Assembly: GCA_900315225.1 (NCBI GenBank)
Contig: OMYM01000440.1
Location: 1 to 53,156 of the forward strand
Length of the DNA: 53,156 nt
Origin: an uncultured Erysipelotrichaceae bacterium
GTDB lineage: Bacteria; Bacillota_I; Bacilli_A; Erysipelotrichales; Erysipelotrichaceae
Reading direction: 5' to 3'
A program made the translations under genes and the position numbers. Below, piece after piece: positions 34,577 to 44,900 of the stretch (its first letter is position 1; every line of letters starts with the position of its first letter). The notes under the pieces were generated by a model, which did not search any database, had not been told where the DNA came from, and was given only the letters and a program-made list of their open reading frames with translations.

Positions 34577-34996
34577 ATGCTACGAATAGCCATATGCTGC
34601 GGGGAAGGGTTTTCCTCGGGATTCCTTTCCCGCCACCTCGCCTTGACCACTGTCAAGGAACAACTACAAGACACTGCTTCCTTTATTTTTATGCCCTTTT
34701 TCCAACTATACGACCGGCAAGACGAGGCGGACATCGCCATGTTAATGCCACATGTCGAACACAAATTCACCTCCGATAAACGGGAATACCGCATCCCCCT
34801 CTATGTGATCCCCTACAAGGTGGTGGTACTCCCTACTGCCCGCGACTATATCGAAGACGCAGAAGATATTCTCGCGCTTTCCGCTGGCAAGGGCGGCTTG
34901 ATTTATTTCCCGGGCGAAGAACGCGTTGCCCGTGTCAGCCGCAATATCTCCCATCGCCGCTACCTAGAAAAGACAAAGGAGAAGAAAAAGAGATGA
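34577..34996 (+). CDS. PTS lactose/cellobiose IIB-like protein
   Basis: About 139 residues. The N-terminus MLRIAICCGEGFSSGFLSRH matches the phosphocysteine loop of IIB proteins (beta strand, Cys, Gly-rich turn, helix). A-D-I-A-M-L-M-P-H-V-E-H-K fits the fourth strand. No IIA, IIC or sugar genes are nearby, so a transport role is doubtful and the fold may have been reused. The start is uncertain: the ATG at 34577 has no strong ribosome site and one at 34547 is also possible. It overlaps the phosphoesterase gene (ATGA). Confidence 0.55.
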   Translation: MLRIAICCGEGFSSGFLSRHLALTTVKEQLQDTASFIFMPFFQLYDRQDEADIAMLMPHVEHKFTSDKREYRIPLYVIPYKVVVLPTARDYIEDAEDILALSAGKGGLIYFPGEERVARVSRNISHRRYLEKTKEKKKR

Positions 34997-35973
34997 TCTA
35001 CATTACAGGCGATACCCACGGCACGATCGACATCCGCAAGCTTCTGGACAACCAAATCACGGAAAAAATGACAAAAGATGATTATGTGATTATCTGCGGC
35101 GACTTCGGTCTTGTCTGGAACCACAAGAAAGAAACCCGGCAAGAGAAAAAATGGCTTGATTGGCTCAATGGCAGACCTTGGACAACCCTGTTCTGCGATG
35201 GCAACCACGAATGCTTCCCACGCCTGAATGCACTTCCCGTCCTTTCCTGGCATGGTGGACATGTCCACCAGGTGCGCCCAAAGATCCTTCATTTGATGCG
35301 CGGGGAAATCTTCGAAATCAATGGCGAATCGTTCTTTGTCATGGGAGGAGCATCCTCCCATGACCGAGGTCCCTTCAAAGGCGACACGCACGCCGTCATT
35401 AACAGGTCTTGGTGGCCGGATGAACTCCCTTCCGATGAAGAACTTGTGAAAGGAAAAGCAAACCTTGCCTCACACGGCAACAAAGTCGACTATATCATCA
35501 CCCATTGCCTGCCATCTCCTTTCCAGGAATACCTCAAACATGGCGCTTATCCCAATGATCGCCTGACCGATTATTTTGCGGAATTGACCAAGATCGTAAA
35601 ATTCCGCCACTGGTACAGTGGCCACTACCACTGCAACATCGATGTGACACCTAGGGTCACGGTCGTCTTCTCCCGCATCATGAACCTTGGGACAAACATC
35701 AAAAACTCCGAAACCGTCGTAGGCTTCCCCAAATACCGCAAAAACGACACTGTCTTCTTCATGCAAGGCGAAGAAACCATCTTTGGTACCATCAAGGAAG
35801 TCATGCCCTGGGGAACCCTTGTCAACCACCAAGAGCCTTTCTATGACATCATCCCCTTGGAACAAACGAAAAAGATCACCGTCCGTGAAACGGAGATCCT
35901 GGAGAAGAGTATGATCTACACGGGAGATCCCATCGAAGCAGAAGAAGCAGAAAGACTAGGAGAAGAGGAATGA
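34993..35973 (+). CDS. Calcineurin-like metallophosphoesterase
   Basis: 326 residues. The five metallophosphoesterase blocks are present: GDTHG at 6-10, GDFG at 36-39, GNHE at 70-73, H171 in IITHCLP, and GHYH at 210-213. The last 100 residues form an extra domain of unknown role. It hydrolyses phosphate esters with two metal ions. It overlaps the preceding gene and the following P-loop kinase-like gene by 4 bp each, so the three proteins are made together. A phosphatase beside a polynucleotide-kinase-like protein recalls end-healing enzymes, but no ligase is present. Confidence 0.88.
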   Translation: MIYITGDTHGTIDIRKLLDNQITEKMTKDDYVIICGDFGLVWNHKKETRQEKKWLDWLNGRPWTTLFCDGNHECFPRLNALPVLSWHGGHVHQVRPKILHLMRGEIFEINGESFFVMGGASSHDRGPFKGDTHAVINRSWWPDELPSDEELVKGKANLASHGNKVDYIITHCLPSPFQEYLKHGAYPNDRLTDYFAELTKIVKFRHWYSGHYHCNIDVTPRVTVVFSRIMNLGTNIKNSETVVGFPKYRKNDTVFFMQGEETIFGTIKEVMPWGTLVNHQEPFYDIIPLEQTKKITVRETEILEKSMIYTGDPIEAEEAERLGEEE

Positions 35974-36434
35974 AAGTAATATTTGTCATTGGACCTGCCC
36001 TTTCCGGCAAAACAACGTATATCATCAACCACTACCCGCACGCTACCGTGGTCAACTTCTCGTATTTCTATAAGTTCGCCTATGCGGCGCAAAGCAACGA
36101 GGAAATCGAGGAAATCGTGACCAATGCCCAACTGTACTGTCGAAAGGAGCTACAGGACAGACTTGTCAATGCCAAGGAGGACGATGTCTTCGTCCTTGAA
36201 CACTCCATGCTCACGAAACAAGAACGCATGTTCTACATCAACGTCATCCGCGAAGCGAGCAATGTTCCCATCGATGTCTTCGTCATGGATCCCGATATCA
36301 CAGCGCTCAACATCATGTTGAAGGCGGAAAAGCAATTGATCGCCCTCTACGAATATGAGAAACTAAGCATGGATCCCGTATCCCTTGACGAAGGCTTTGC
36401 GTCCATCACCCCCATCACCAACCCCATGGCATAA
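35970..36434 (+). CDS. P-loop kinase-like protein (polynucleotide-kinase-like)
   Basis: 154 residues. The Walker A is GPALSGKTT at 8-16. The later F-V-L-E-H-S-M-L-T-K-Q-E-R segment fits the D-x-T/N...R lid region of the zeta-toxin/polynucleotide-kinase group, where a hydroxyl group on nucleic acid or a small molecule is phosphorylated. The substrate is not evident. It overlaps the metallophosphoesterase by 4 bp and ends the operon at a terminator. Confidence 0.7.
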   Translation: MKVIFVIGPALSGKTTYIINHYPHATVVNFSYFYKFAYAAQSNEEIEEIVTNAQLYCRKELQDRLVNAKEDDVFVLEHSMLTKQERMFYINVIREASNVPIDVFVMDPDITALNIMLKAEKQLIALYEYEKLSMDPVSLDEGFASITPITNPMA

Positions 36435-36437
36435 ACA

Positions 36438-36463
36438 AGGCGTCCCTTTGGGACGCCTTTTCT
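36438..36463 (+). terminator. Terminator of the IIB-like/phosphoesterase/kinase operon
   Basis: AAGGCGTCCC and GGGACGCCTT pair around a 3-nt loop, followed by TTTT. Confidence 0.85.
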
Positions 36464-36688
36464 CTAGAAGATCTTCTCGAGATCTTCTTCAATGCCATAC
36501 ATTTCCTTGAATTCCTCGAGATCTTTTTCGTTTCGGATCAACATGCTCTCGCGAAACTCCCTGGTCTTTTTATGCATGAAGCCAGCCACCTGTTCCCCCG
36601 TGCAAATACTGCAGCGTATGCATGGCTTTAATGTCTCATGGTCATAAGGCAATGGCTGCCTTTTTTTCTTGGCAAAGAAACCAAACAT
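36464..36688 (-). CDS. Small conserved protein with C-x-x-C-x-x-C motif
   Basis: 74 residues. The segment C-I-R-C-S-I-C-T-G-E-Q-V-A-G-F recurs in a family of short Bacillota proteins, often (and probably wrongly) labelled as aspartate dehydrogenase. It is too short for that enzyme. The basic N-terminus (FAKKKRQ) and acidic C-terminus are typical. It may bind a metal through the cysteines. AAGGAG precedes the start, which lies 3 bp after the NUDIX gene in the same operon. Confidence 0.7.
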   Translation of the reverse strand: MFGFFAKKKRQPLPYDHETLKPCIRCSICTGEQVAGFMHKKTREFRESMLIRNEKDLEEFKEMYGIEEDLEKIF

Positions 36689-36691
36689 CTT

Positions 36692-37141
36692 CTACTCCTT
36701 CATTCTTTTCCAATCTTGAATCGCAAGCACATTCGGCGCAAATAGATCCACCGGCAACGCATCGCCAGTGAAGAAGCGTAGCTCTTCTACTTCATCACTG
36801 GCGCATGGAACACCTTGCCAATCACGACAGACATACACAACATCGACATTGGATACCTCATCCCCATTGGGATACACATGATGCATGCCTTTGCCTGAAT
36901 ATACGCCAAGCAATTTCATCTTCCCTGCAAGAAGCCCTGTTTCTTCCAACAGTTCTCTTCTTGCGGCATCCTCGCAACTTTCATCCAATTCAACCGATCC
37001 CCCATGGTATCCCCATTGGAGACAATCTCGTCTTTTCTGTAGGAGAATTCTTCCCGCATCATCCTCGATGATGACACTCGCCCCCACCTGCAACAATGGA
37101 CGATGCCCAACGATCTTGCGCAAATCCATGATATACGACAT
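36692..37141 (-). CDS. NUDIX hydrolase
   Basis: 149 residues with a complete Nudix box at 48-69 (G48, E54, R62-E63, E66-E67, G69 in the order GX5EX7REXXEEXG). It hydrolyses nucleoside diphosphates linked to another group, and the exact substrate cannot be read. It lies between a diguanylate cyclase gene (gap 3 bp) and a small protein gene (gap 3 bp), so all three are probably one transcript. Confidence 0.9.
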   Translation of the reverse strand: MSYIMDLRKIVGHRPLLQVGASVIIEDDAGRILLQKRRDCLQWGYHGGSVELDESCEDAARRELLEETGLLAGKMKLLGVYSGKGMHHVYPNGDEVSNVDVVYVCRDWQGVPCASDEVEELRFFTGDALPVDLFAPNVLAIQDWKRMKE

Positions 37142-37144
37142 ATC

Positions 37145-38503
37145 TTATTTCCTCTTGAGTTCCGGATGTGCCTCGTAATACGCCCGTTTATCCTCGTACA
37201 TCTTTGTGTCCGCCTGCCTAAAGGCACTGTTGGTATCCACGGTTCCATCGCACCAGAACACACCGATCGCAAAATTCACTTCAGTGTTGCCAATCATATG
37301 GTTATGCATTCGGTTTGCTCTTTCCTCAAACATCGCACGCTCCATTCCCGTCGCAATCACCACAAACTCATCGCCACCCATGCGATATATATCGCTGGCG
37401 CGAAAGAATTGTTTCAAGAACTCGCCTGCCTTGATTAACAAAACATCTCCTGCATCATGCCCGATATTGTCATTGACATATTTCAACCCATTGAGATCCA
37501 AGCTGATTATGCCATATCCAGAATGTTTCATATCTGCGTTGATATCAGTGATCTTCTGGATCATGGCGCGGCGATTGTTCAATCCCGTCAATGCATCGAT
37601 CTTGCTGATGCGATTCAACTTATCCATTAACATGTTGTTGGAGATCTCTGAACTCAGGAAGAACGACATTAATTCGATGTATTCGCATGTCTGTGCCACC
37701 TTGGTAACATTGAAGTTCACGACATACATGTAGCCAAACACACTCTCCTGCCTGCGAAGCGGGGAAATGATCATATTCTTGATACCTGCATCACGCAGGC
37801 TTTTCACCCATGGTGGATTCTTTTTCTCCAGCATACGCATGTCACGGTCATTCAATACCCGCAACAGATTGCTTTCACCCAATGACTTTTCCCATGTCTT
37901 TATCAAGGCATAGTCGGGTATGCTACGATCCATGCCTTTCTGTAGCCGGGAGAACTCGGCGAATATTTCCGTTTTTTTCTTTTCATCGTCCAGCAGGATG
38001 ATCCGACTTGTCTCGCCATCCGATACATCGAGAATATCCGCCAAGACAAACTTTACGCTATCGTGAAAGTTTTCCGCCCCCATCAAACTAATGCAAGAGA
38101 TAATGATCTCTTCCGCAATGTTGGTGGAAACCGACCCCATTCTACGAATATCCGCTTTTTCCATTGACTCTAGGATAAACTGGCAATAGCCAACATCCTT
38201 GTTGTTGGATGTCAATGGCACAAGCACGTAGTCAACCCATGTGTGCAAAGATCTGATTTCCACATAGTTATGAACAAGCTTGTTTCTAAATGCCGCCTCA
38301 AAGCAATGTTCCTCGAACAGATCATTCTGTGGCACCAAGGAATCATATGCTACGCCATCGTAATAATCCAGTCCCGAATTTATTTTATACGGTTCATTGG
38401 CACACACCACCTGGATTGTCCCGCATGTCCCTTTTTCCGTCTTTTCAACCGATAGCACACAACAAGGCATCGTTATGCCATCCACAAAACTCTGATAATC
38501 CAT
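37145..38503 (-). CDS. Diguanylate cyclase (GGDEF) with sensor domains
   Basis: 452 residues, cytoplasmic. An N-terminal region of about 120 residues resembles a PAS-like sensor, then a GAF-like domain (about 125-290), then the GGDEF domain. The active-site motif is intact at 376-380 and an inhibitory site R-x-x-D (R368, D371) lies five residues upstream, so product inhibition by c-di-GMP is expected. The protein makes c-di-GMP from two GTP. I see no effector or phosphodiesterase in the window. It heads the operon with the NUDIX and small-protein genes. Confidence 0.92.
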   Translation of the reverse strand: MDYQSFVDGITMPCCVLSVEKTEKGTCGTIQVVCANEPYKINSGLDYYDGVAYDSLVPQNDLFEEHCFEAAFRNKLVHNYVEIRSLHTWVDYVLVPLTSNNKDVGYCQFILESMEKADIRRMGSVSTNIAEEIIISCISLMGAENFHDSVKFVLADILDVSDGETSRIILLDDEKKKTEIFAEFSRLQKGMDRSIPDYALIKTWEKSLGESNLLRVLNDRDMRMLEKKNPPWVKSLRDAGIKNMIISPLRRQESVFGYMYVVNFNVTKVAQTCEYIELMSFFLSSEISNNMLMDKLNRISKIDALTGLNNRRAMIQKITDINADMKHSGYGIISLDLNGLKYVNDNIGHDAGDVLLIKAGEFLKQFFRASDIYRMGGDEFVVIATGMERAMFEERANRMHNHMIGNTEVNFAIGVFWCDGTVDTNSAFRQADTKMYEDKRAYYEAHPELKRK

Positions 38504-38562
38504 ACCACAACCTTTCCAACCATTCCAGTCGCTTTCACTTCATGCTTATTGTATTGTTCGCA

Positions 38563-38991
38563 TTAACTCTTCGCTTCAAAGCGATGCCGGCATTTGGGGC
38601 ATGTGATTTCGATTGTCCCATGCCCCCTTGGCACGCGAACCATCTGTCCGCATTCTTTGCAGCGAAAGAAACGGTGTGTCTTTCTCTCACGCCACATTCT
38701 TTTGCCTAGCCGCATTTGTTTCTCGCCAAGCGCAATATGATCCCTGTACCAGCGATTTTCAATTTGTCGCTTGACGATGTTTTTCGAACAAATCCGAAAC
38801 GCCGCATATCCCCAGGCAGCCATCGCCAACAAGTGTATCCACACATTACGGGTAAACAGTTGAACGATAAACAACACCCAGCCCATGACATACATCGCAT
38901 TCGCCAAGTCATCCAGGCCATTTCTTCCCTGCATCCACCTTGCCGTGTCCATGCGCATTCGGTTTATCCATTCCCCAAACCTTCTTTTCAT
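38563..38991 (-). CDS. Two-helix membrane protein with C-terminal zinc ribbon
   Basis: 142 residues. Two hydrophobic helices near 30-70 (AMYVMGWVLFIVQLF and IHLLAMAAWGYAAF), then a basic region and a zinc ribbon: CKECG and CPKCRHRFE. This combination is common in unannotated Bacillota membrane proteins, with function unknown. The ATG at 38991 follows the stop of the giant adhesin gene by one base, so translation is probably coupled to it. An ATG at 39006 is also possible but lacks a ribosome site. Confidence 0.7.
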   Translation of the reverse strand: MKRRFGEWINRMRMDTARWMQGRNGLDDLANAMYVMGWVLFIVQLFTRNVWIHLLAMAAWGYAAFRICSKNIVKRQIENRWYRDHIALGEKQMRLGKRMWRERKTHRFFRCKECGQMVRVPRGHGTIEITCPKCRHRFEAKS

Positions 38992-38992
38992 C

Positions 38993-41900
38993 TTATTTCC
39001 ATCCATTTCGCATGCCCATAAGCAATGCCATCACGATAAACAAGCCGCCCAGCGTATACAAGCGTCCTGTCCCGTGTCCACCTGATTCAGGCAATACGTA
39101 GGAAGCTTCATCGTTGGCGATAACGCCACCGCTTTCTACCTTGTCTGTCTCAAGCAACACGCCATTGAAGTAGTACTTTGCTGGTTGTGAATGTTCGGCT
39201 GTCTCTTCATTGACGTAATATGTGTATTCCACATTGTCCACATACTTTGGCAAGCCTCTGAGCGCAAAGGCATGATTCTCCATGCCATTGCGGTCTATGA
39301 CCGCTCCTGTGTACTGCAGCGCATAGCCATCGCTTGTGAACACATCGCCAACCTTTGTTTCAGGCGTGATATTCACCGTAAAGTCAAGACTGAATGATTT
39401 ATCAGGCTTCATCAAACCCTCTTCTTCATAGCGCCTAGAGAACGTCAGGTGAATCGGTTCGCGCCAAGTCTGTGGTTGCACTCCATGCATGTCACGCCAC
39501 ATCTTGTAGAAGACAAATTCCGTGTCATCCACCATGACCAACTGGAGGTTCGTCTCTCCATCTGTGCCAAAGACATATGTTTGCGATGTTTCATCCCAAA
39601 CACCCTTGACCAGATAGATCTCTTCCCCTTTCTGGGTAATCATGAAGTGAATGTCTTCTGCCTTGGCATATCCAATGGGAGCTGTTGCTTCCTGCAGGAC
39701 ATATTCCGTGTCAAGCTTAAGCTTGCCACTGACCGCATGAACGCCTGTCACATCACTGATCCATTGCTCGACCACACTGCCATCCTGCAGGATCTTCATA
39801 TAGGCTCCAGCGATGCCCTTGCCATCCTTGTCTTGTTTCAATATATTTACGACATATGGCACATCATGCATCTCGAGTGTCATGTCTTGCGCCATGCCTG
39901 ATTGACCAGAATCCTCCCATGCGCCATTTTCCTCGTTGTACGTTAACAACGTCACCATGCCATCAATATCCAGCCTAAAGCGAATATCATCCGCCTTGGC
40001 ATATCCATCTGGCGCAATCGATTCATGAATGACATATGTCCCATGAGGCAAGGCAATTTCCTTGGCAGCCTTTGTCGTTGTAAACGCATCGATCTGGCGA
40101 AGTACTTCCACGCCATCCTCTAGCACAACCTTGTTCACCGTTAACAAGGCTCCTGCCAATCCCTGCATCGAAGAATTGTCGATCTTCATGATTCTTAGCG
40201 CATATTGTTTCTCGGTATTCGCAAAGACAAAACGTGCCAGTTCATCTTTCTCAACCATTTCCCTCGCCGTGGACATTGTCTTCCGTATCACGGTGTTGGC
40301 TCCCTTGCCTTGGGCAAGGGTTCCCGTGTTTTCTTCACTTGCGACATATGAGGACACATAATCGCAAGCATCTTCAATGATCGTATAGTACGACCCAGGC
40401 TCCAAGCCACTCACAGGACCGCTGAAATCCACCCATTCCGTTGCCTTCAGACGTATATCCAGGTATACATGCCCATCGGTATTCGGCGTGAAGGATTGTG
40501 TTTCTACCGTTCCATCCTTGCGGTGTATCTGGTAGCTAAACACTCTTCCATACGTCAGTTTTTCCAGCGATAGATAGAACGTAAACGGCGTATCCGGATC
40601 AGCACTGTATGATCCCATCTGCTTCTCTAGACTGAAGCCTCCCACAGGATTATCTTGTGTCTTGACATTCTTGAAGTCCAATCGATCTGTGATACCTGCC
40701 TGGATCACACCCTCGATTGTCGTTCCTTCTACTGCTTCTTCATCGTTCTTCTTGATCGTTGTCTGGAAGTAGTCGACAGGTGTTTCAAAAACCCTGTATT
40801 TAATGCCTTCCGGCAGATTGTCAAGGGTAATCGTGTCATTGGTGCCACGTCCTTGCAAGACAACGGTCGTCTCGCCATTCGCATCGAAATACAAGCCACC
40901 ATGCAAACCGATAACAGGTGTATCTTCCTCCACCCACAGACGAATGGTGAAGGTAAACTCGCCATGTTCCCAGAAATCCGTCACCCCATCCGCATACTCG
41001 GATTGTTTGTGAATGACCAAACTTCCTTTGTTCTGCTTCAGGCTGTTTTCCACAACCACGCGTGTTTGCGTGCCTGCCGCAATATTGCCTTGTGCCACCG
41101 TATAGGTGGTCTTTGTGCCATCGCTCGATGAATCAAGACATGGCTCTGGCGCATTGTAGTCATTGGGAAGAATCTCCTTGACTGTAAAAGACGTACCTGC
41201 CGCATATCCGGTATACAGCCTGCATTCCCCCGGCTTGATCGTTGTTGGGTAATCACGGCCATTGATCGTCACGACAAAGTCGAACTCTCTTCCCGCCACC
41301 GAAGGATCATCCAAGACCTTTGTGATCAAGAGATCCCCCGTTGTTGAAACCGTTGTCTTCTTGCGGTTTGTGATCGTCATCTTGTTATCACTGCCGTCAA
41401 TTTCATAGTTCACTGCAGTATACCATTGGTTGCCTCCATCGGGATCCTGGGGATCTGTCCAGACCCAATTGTCCATCAGGCTATCCGGGGTGATCTGTTC
41501 CCAGACATCATATTCTATCGGCGTACGCCACACATGGAAGTTATAGTACCATCTGCCACTTGCTTGATCATACAGCCACTTGTCATAGATATATTGTTTC
41601 TCACCTTCCATCATCACGTATGCCCCATCATTGTCCACCATGACATTCGCCACGGGAACCATGGAGGATACCGATGTCTTATACACTGGTTTTGTTTCAT
41701 CATCGCCCGAGGGATCATCGTATGTGATCTGGACAAAGGATGGCGCAGGTGGTGCTTCCTTGTATGTGAGATATCCCGGCTGCCCATCCTGGTCAATGTT
41801 CGCATACGCTTTGTTGGTAAAGGAGCTGTTGAACGTTGTCCCATTTCCCCCGACAATCGTGGTACAGCCATTGAACATACCGCCATGCCCACCGACGACA

Positions 41901-44900
41901 TTCTTGTTCCAACGATCACTGACATAGATCGTCTTGAGTGAACTGCCGTTTTGTTGTTCAAACATGCTCGTCATATTGACGCCCGACCTTGTCACAAAGC
42001 TTGACAAATCAATCCATTTGAGATTCGGGCAGTTCCTGAACATATAGGACATTGTCGTAACCTTGTCGGTCACAAAGTTACTCAAGTCAAACGACTCAAC
42101 GCTTCGCATCCCGACAAACATCCACGACAAGTCGGTAGCAGCCGAGGTATCAAAATGGCTAAAGTCAAAGTCCACCAATTCCTCGCAATAACAGAACATT
42201 GCGCCAAGCTTCGCCACATTCCTGGTATCAAACCCTTTCAGGTTCAATGAAACCAAATGACGACACTTGTTGAACATGTAGAACATATTCGTGACATTCG
42301 TCGTATTGAAGTTATTTGGTAACAACAGGGATGTCAATGCCATCTGCCCCGAATTGTCAACACTGCCATTATAAGCAAACATGTAGGACATATCGGTCAC
42401 ATAGTCTGCCCTGATGCCCCGCAAGTCGATTGTCGTTGCATTGTAGCACCCTTGGAACAATCCCTTGCAGTTATACGGCAGATAGACATCCTGGCTATTG
42501 GAGTACCAATACACCGTGCCATTGTCATTGCAGAACCACACATCCCCTGGGAACATTTCCTGGTATTGGGACAAGAGTTCCGGGGGAACATCATCGTTGA
42601 ATTCATCTGATCGCGACATACTCACGCAAACCCAGACACGTCCATCGTACTCAATGCGCCGCAAGGCACTGTCATTGTTCACAAACGGCGTTCCAGAAGG
42701 GAATGGCGGATCGCCATCCCAATGCACAAACCGCAATAACTGTGTCCTGTTTTTCAAATGCCATGGATTTGGTCCTGCGATAAAGCGGTCGAAGAGTGTC
42801 CGGCAGATCATCGCCTTGCCGGCGGTTTCCTTGGGAACCTCGGTATCCACAAGTACCGTAGGTATCGGATTGTTTCCCGTATCGACCAATTCGTTGCCAT
42901 TGCTGTCTTGCCACACCTTGACAACCGTCAAGGTGCCTTCCTCTGCCCTTTCATTGGGCATCTTGAACAAACCATAGCGCGGAATGAATATACGCTCACC
43001 AACCTTCGAACTATCTGGCACATCCCCTAATCCATCGGTGGTAACGATACGTTGTACTTCGACATCGTTTTCCTTGAAGGTAATGTTGTTGGTGATTTCA
43101 TAGTCTTTGTTGTCGGTTCCTGTCCATTTGACCGTAACCAATCCATCTCGTCCAATGGTAACGATGTAGTTTGTTTCATCCTGCACATAGTGCATTTCAT
43201 TGTTATCGCCCATGGCAGCCACAGGCGCAACCGTTTCCTTTAGCACGTATGTGCCAGCCTCTAGCCCATGGAAGAATATACTACCGTTGGCCTGGCTGGT
43301 GGCACTGGTGTCCACGACATTGCCATAATCACTGATGCCCTTGAGCGAGAAAGTTGCTCCTGGCAATATCGCATCGCTCTTGGCATCGACCTTGTACAAG
43401 CCAAAATCATGGTATGGCTCATCATACAGGGCATATTCCAGAATTCCCGCCGTATAGTCGATCGCCACAAAGTTCGTATTGGATGGCGTGTCTTGCGGCA
43501 CCTCGCTCATCGTAAACACACCATCCCCATCACACTTGAGACGATATGTCCGATTGCTTGCCATGTATCCTTCTGGTGCCATCAACTCAATCAGGTCATA
43601 CTCACCTTTTTCAACATCGATGAAAGTGATCTTGCCATCGCCTAGCGATGTGACAACCTTTTCCACCAGATTCCCATAGTCGCTATACCCCTTTAACAAG
43701 AACATCGCATCTGCCAAGGGACGTTCTCCTTCGCCATCCACCAGACCGTATTTCATAAACGTGAAATCGCCATGGATGCGTGAAGCATTTGACATGAGAT
43801 ATGTGCCTGGTGTTGCCGTGGCGGACAAAGGTCCTCCTTCATACCCATCATATGCCGCAACAATGTCTCTTCCTTCTTCACCTACGTACGTAACGACACT
43901 GCTACGTGGATTTCCTTCCTTCACCCCGGTAATACGGGCAACGCCATCCGTTCCCACTTCAACGTAATATACCGTTGTGTCCAGTTGGTAGTCGATGGAT
44001 GTGGACTGTTCATACAGTTCATACGGCTTGCCCGCTTGGCTGAGCTCTACGTCCCTGAACACCGCATAGCCATCATTATCGGTAGTGACATTCATGTCCA
44101 CCACAGCATCATAGGCAGACGTTCCTCTTAGCCTAAAGGAAACATCGCCAATGCCTTCTTGCGAAGACTCATCGATCTTACGCAATGCCAAATCTCCGGA
44201 TATACGGTAGTGGATATATGTATGTCCCTGGACAATGACATCCTCAGACGCATGGGTAAATGCATCATCCCCCGCCGTTGTCAATTTTTGTCCAAGATAA
44301 ACTTCATTGGTCGATACAGCATCGGGAATGACAACCATTTCCCCTTCGCCATTGTCTTGCGATACCGCATGCGGTGGCGACTCTAGGTAAACCGTCAAGG
44401 TGATCAATTCACCACCCTCAAGCACAAAGTCCTGGCCATCTGTCCGCTTGGAGAAGTCCACGGCTATAGCCGTGACATCATCCAGGCTGCCAACATAATC
44501 CTCTGCCTTGAGCCAGATTCTCTGCCCTTCTATCTCTCCATCCAACATGAACATGGTTTCTCGATTGTTGGTCAATGTATCTCGCTCAATGGTGCTGTAA
44601 TAGGTAACAGGCGCTATGCCCATGGACTTGGCCAAGGAATCATCGATGCTTCTAAATGAACCAAGCCATTGCGACTCGGCATATCCTTCCAGAATATCGT
44701 ACACGACAAGATCTTTTGCGATGGAGCCAGTGCTAGGTCCAAAACTGATGCGATAGGAATACAGATCCGAGGCATAGGTGTATGTACTCTTGAGATACGG
44801 TCCATCCGCCCCTCTGACAAGCTTGCTTAAGCCAAGCGTTCCCGACACCAGTGCCGTCAATGGACAGTCATACGTTGTTCCAATGACCCGTCTACCAGAA

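Noticed and set aside
38527..38540. Possible cre site upstream of the GGDEF gene
   Set aside because: Only about 11 of 14 positions match and it lies within about 40 bp of the start codon with no promoter in place.
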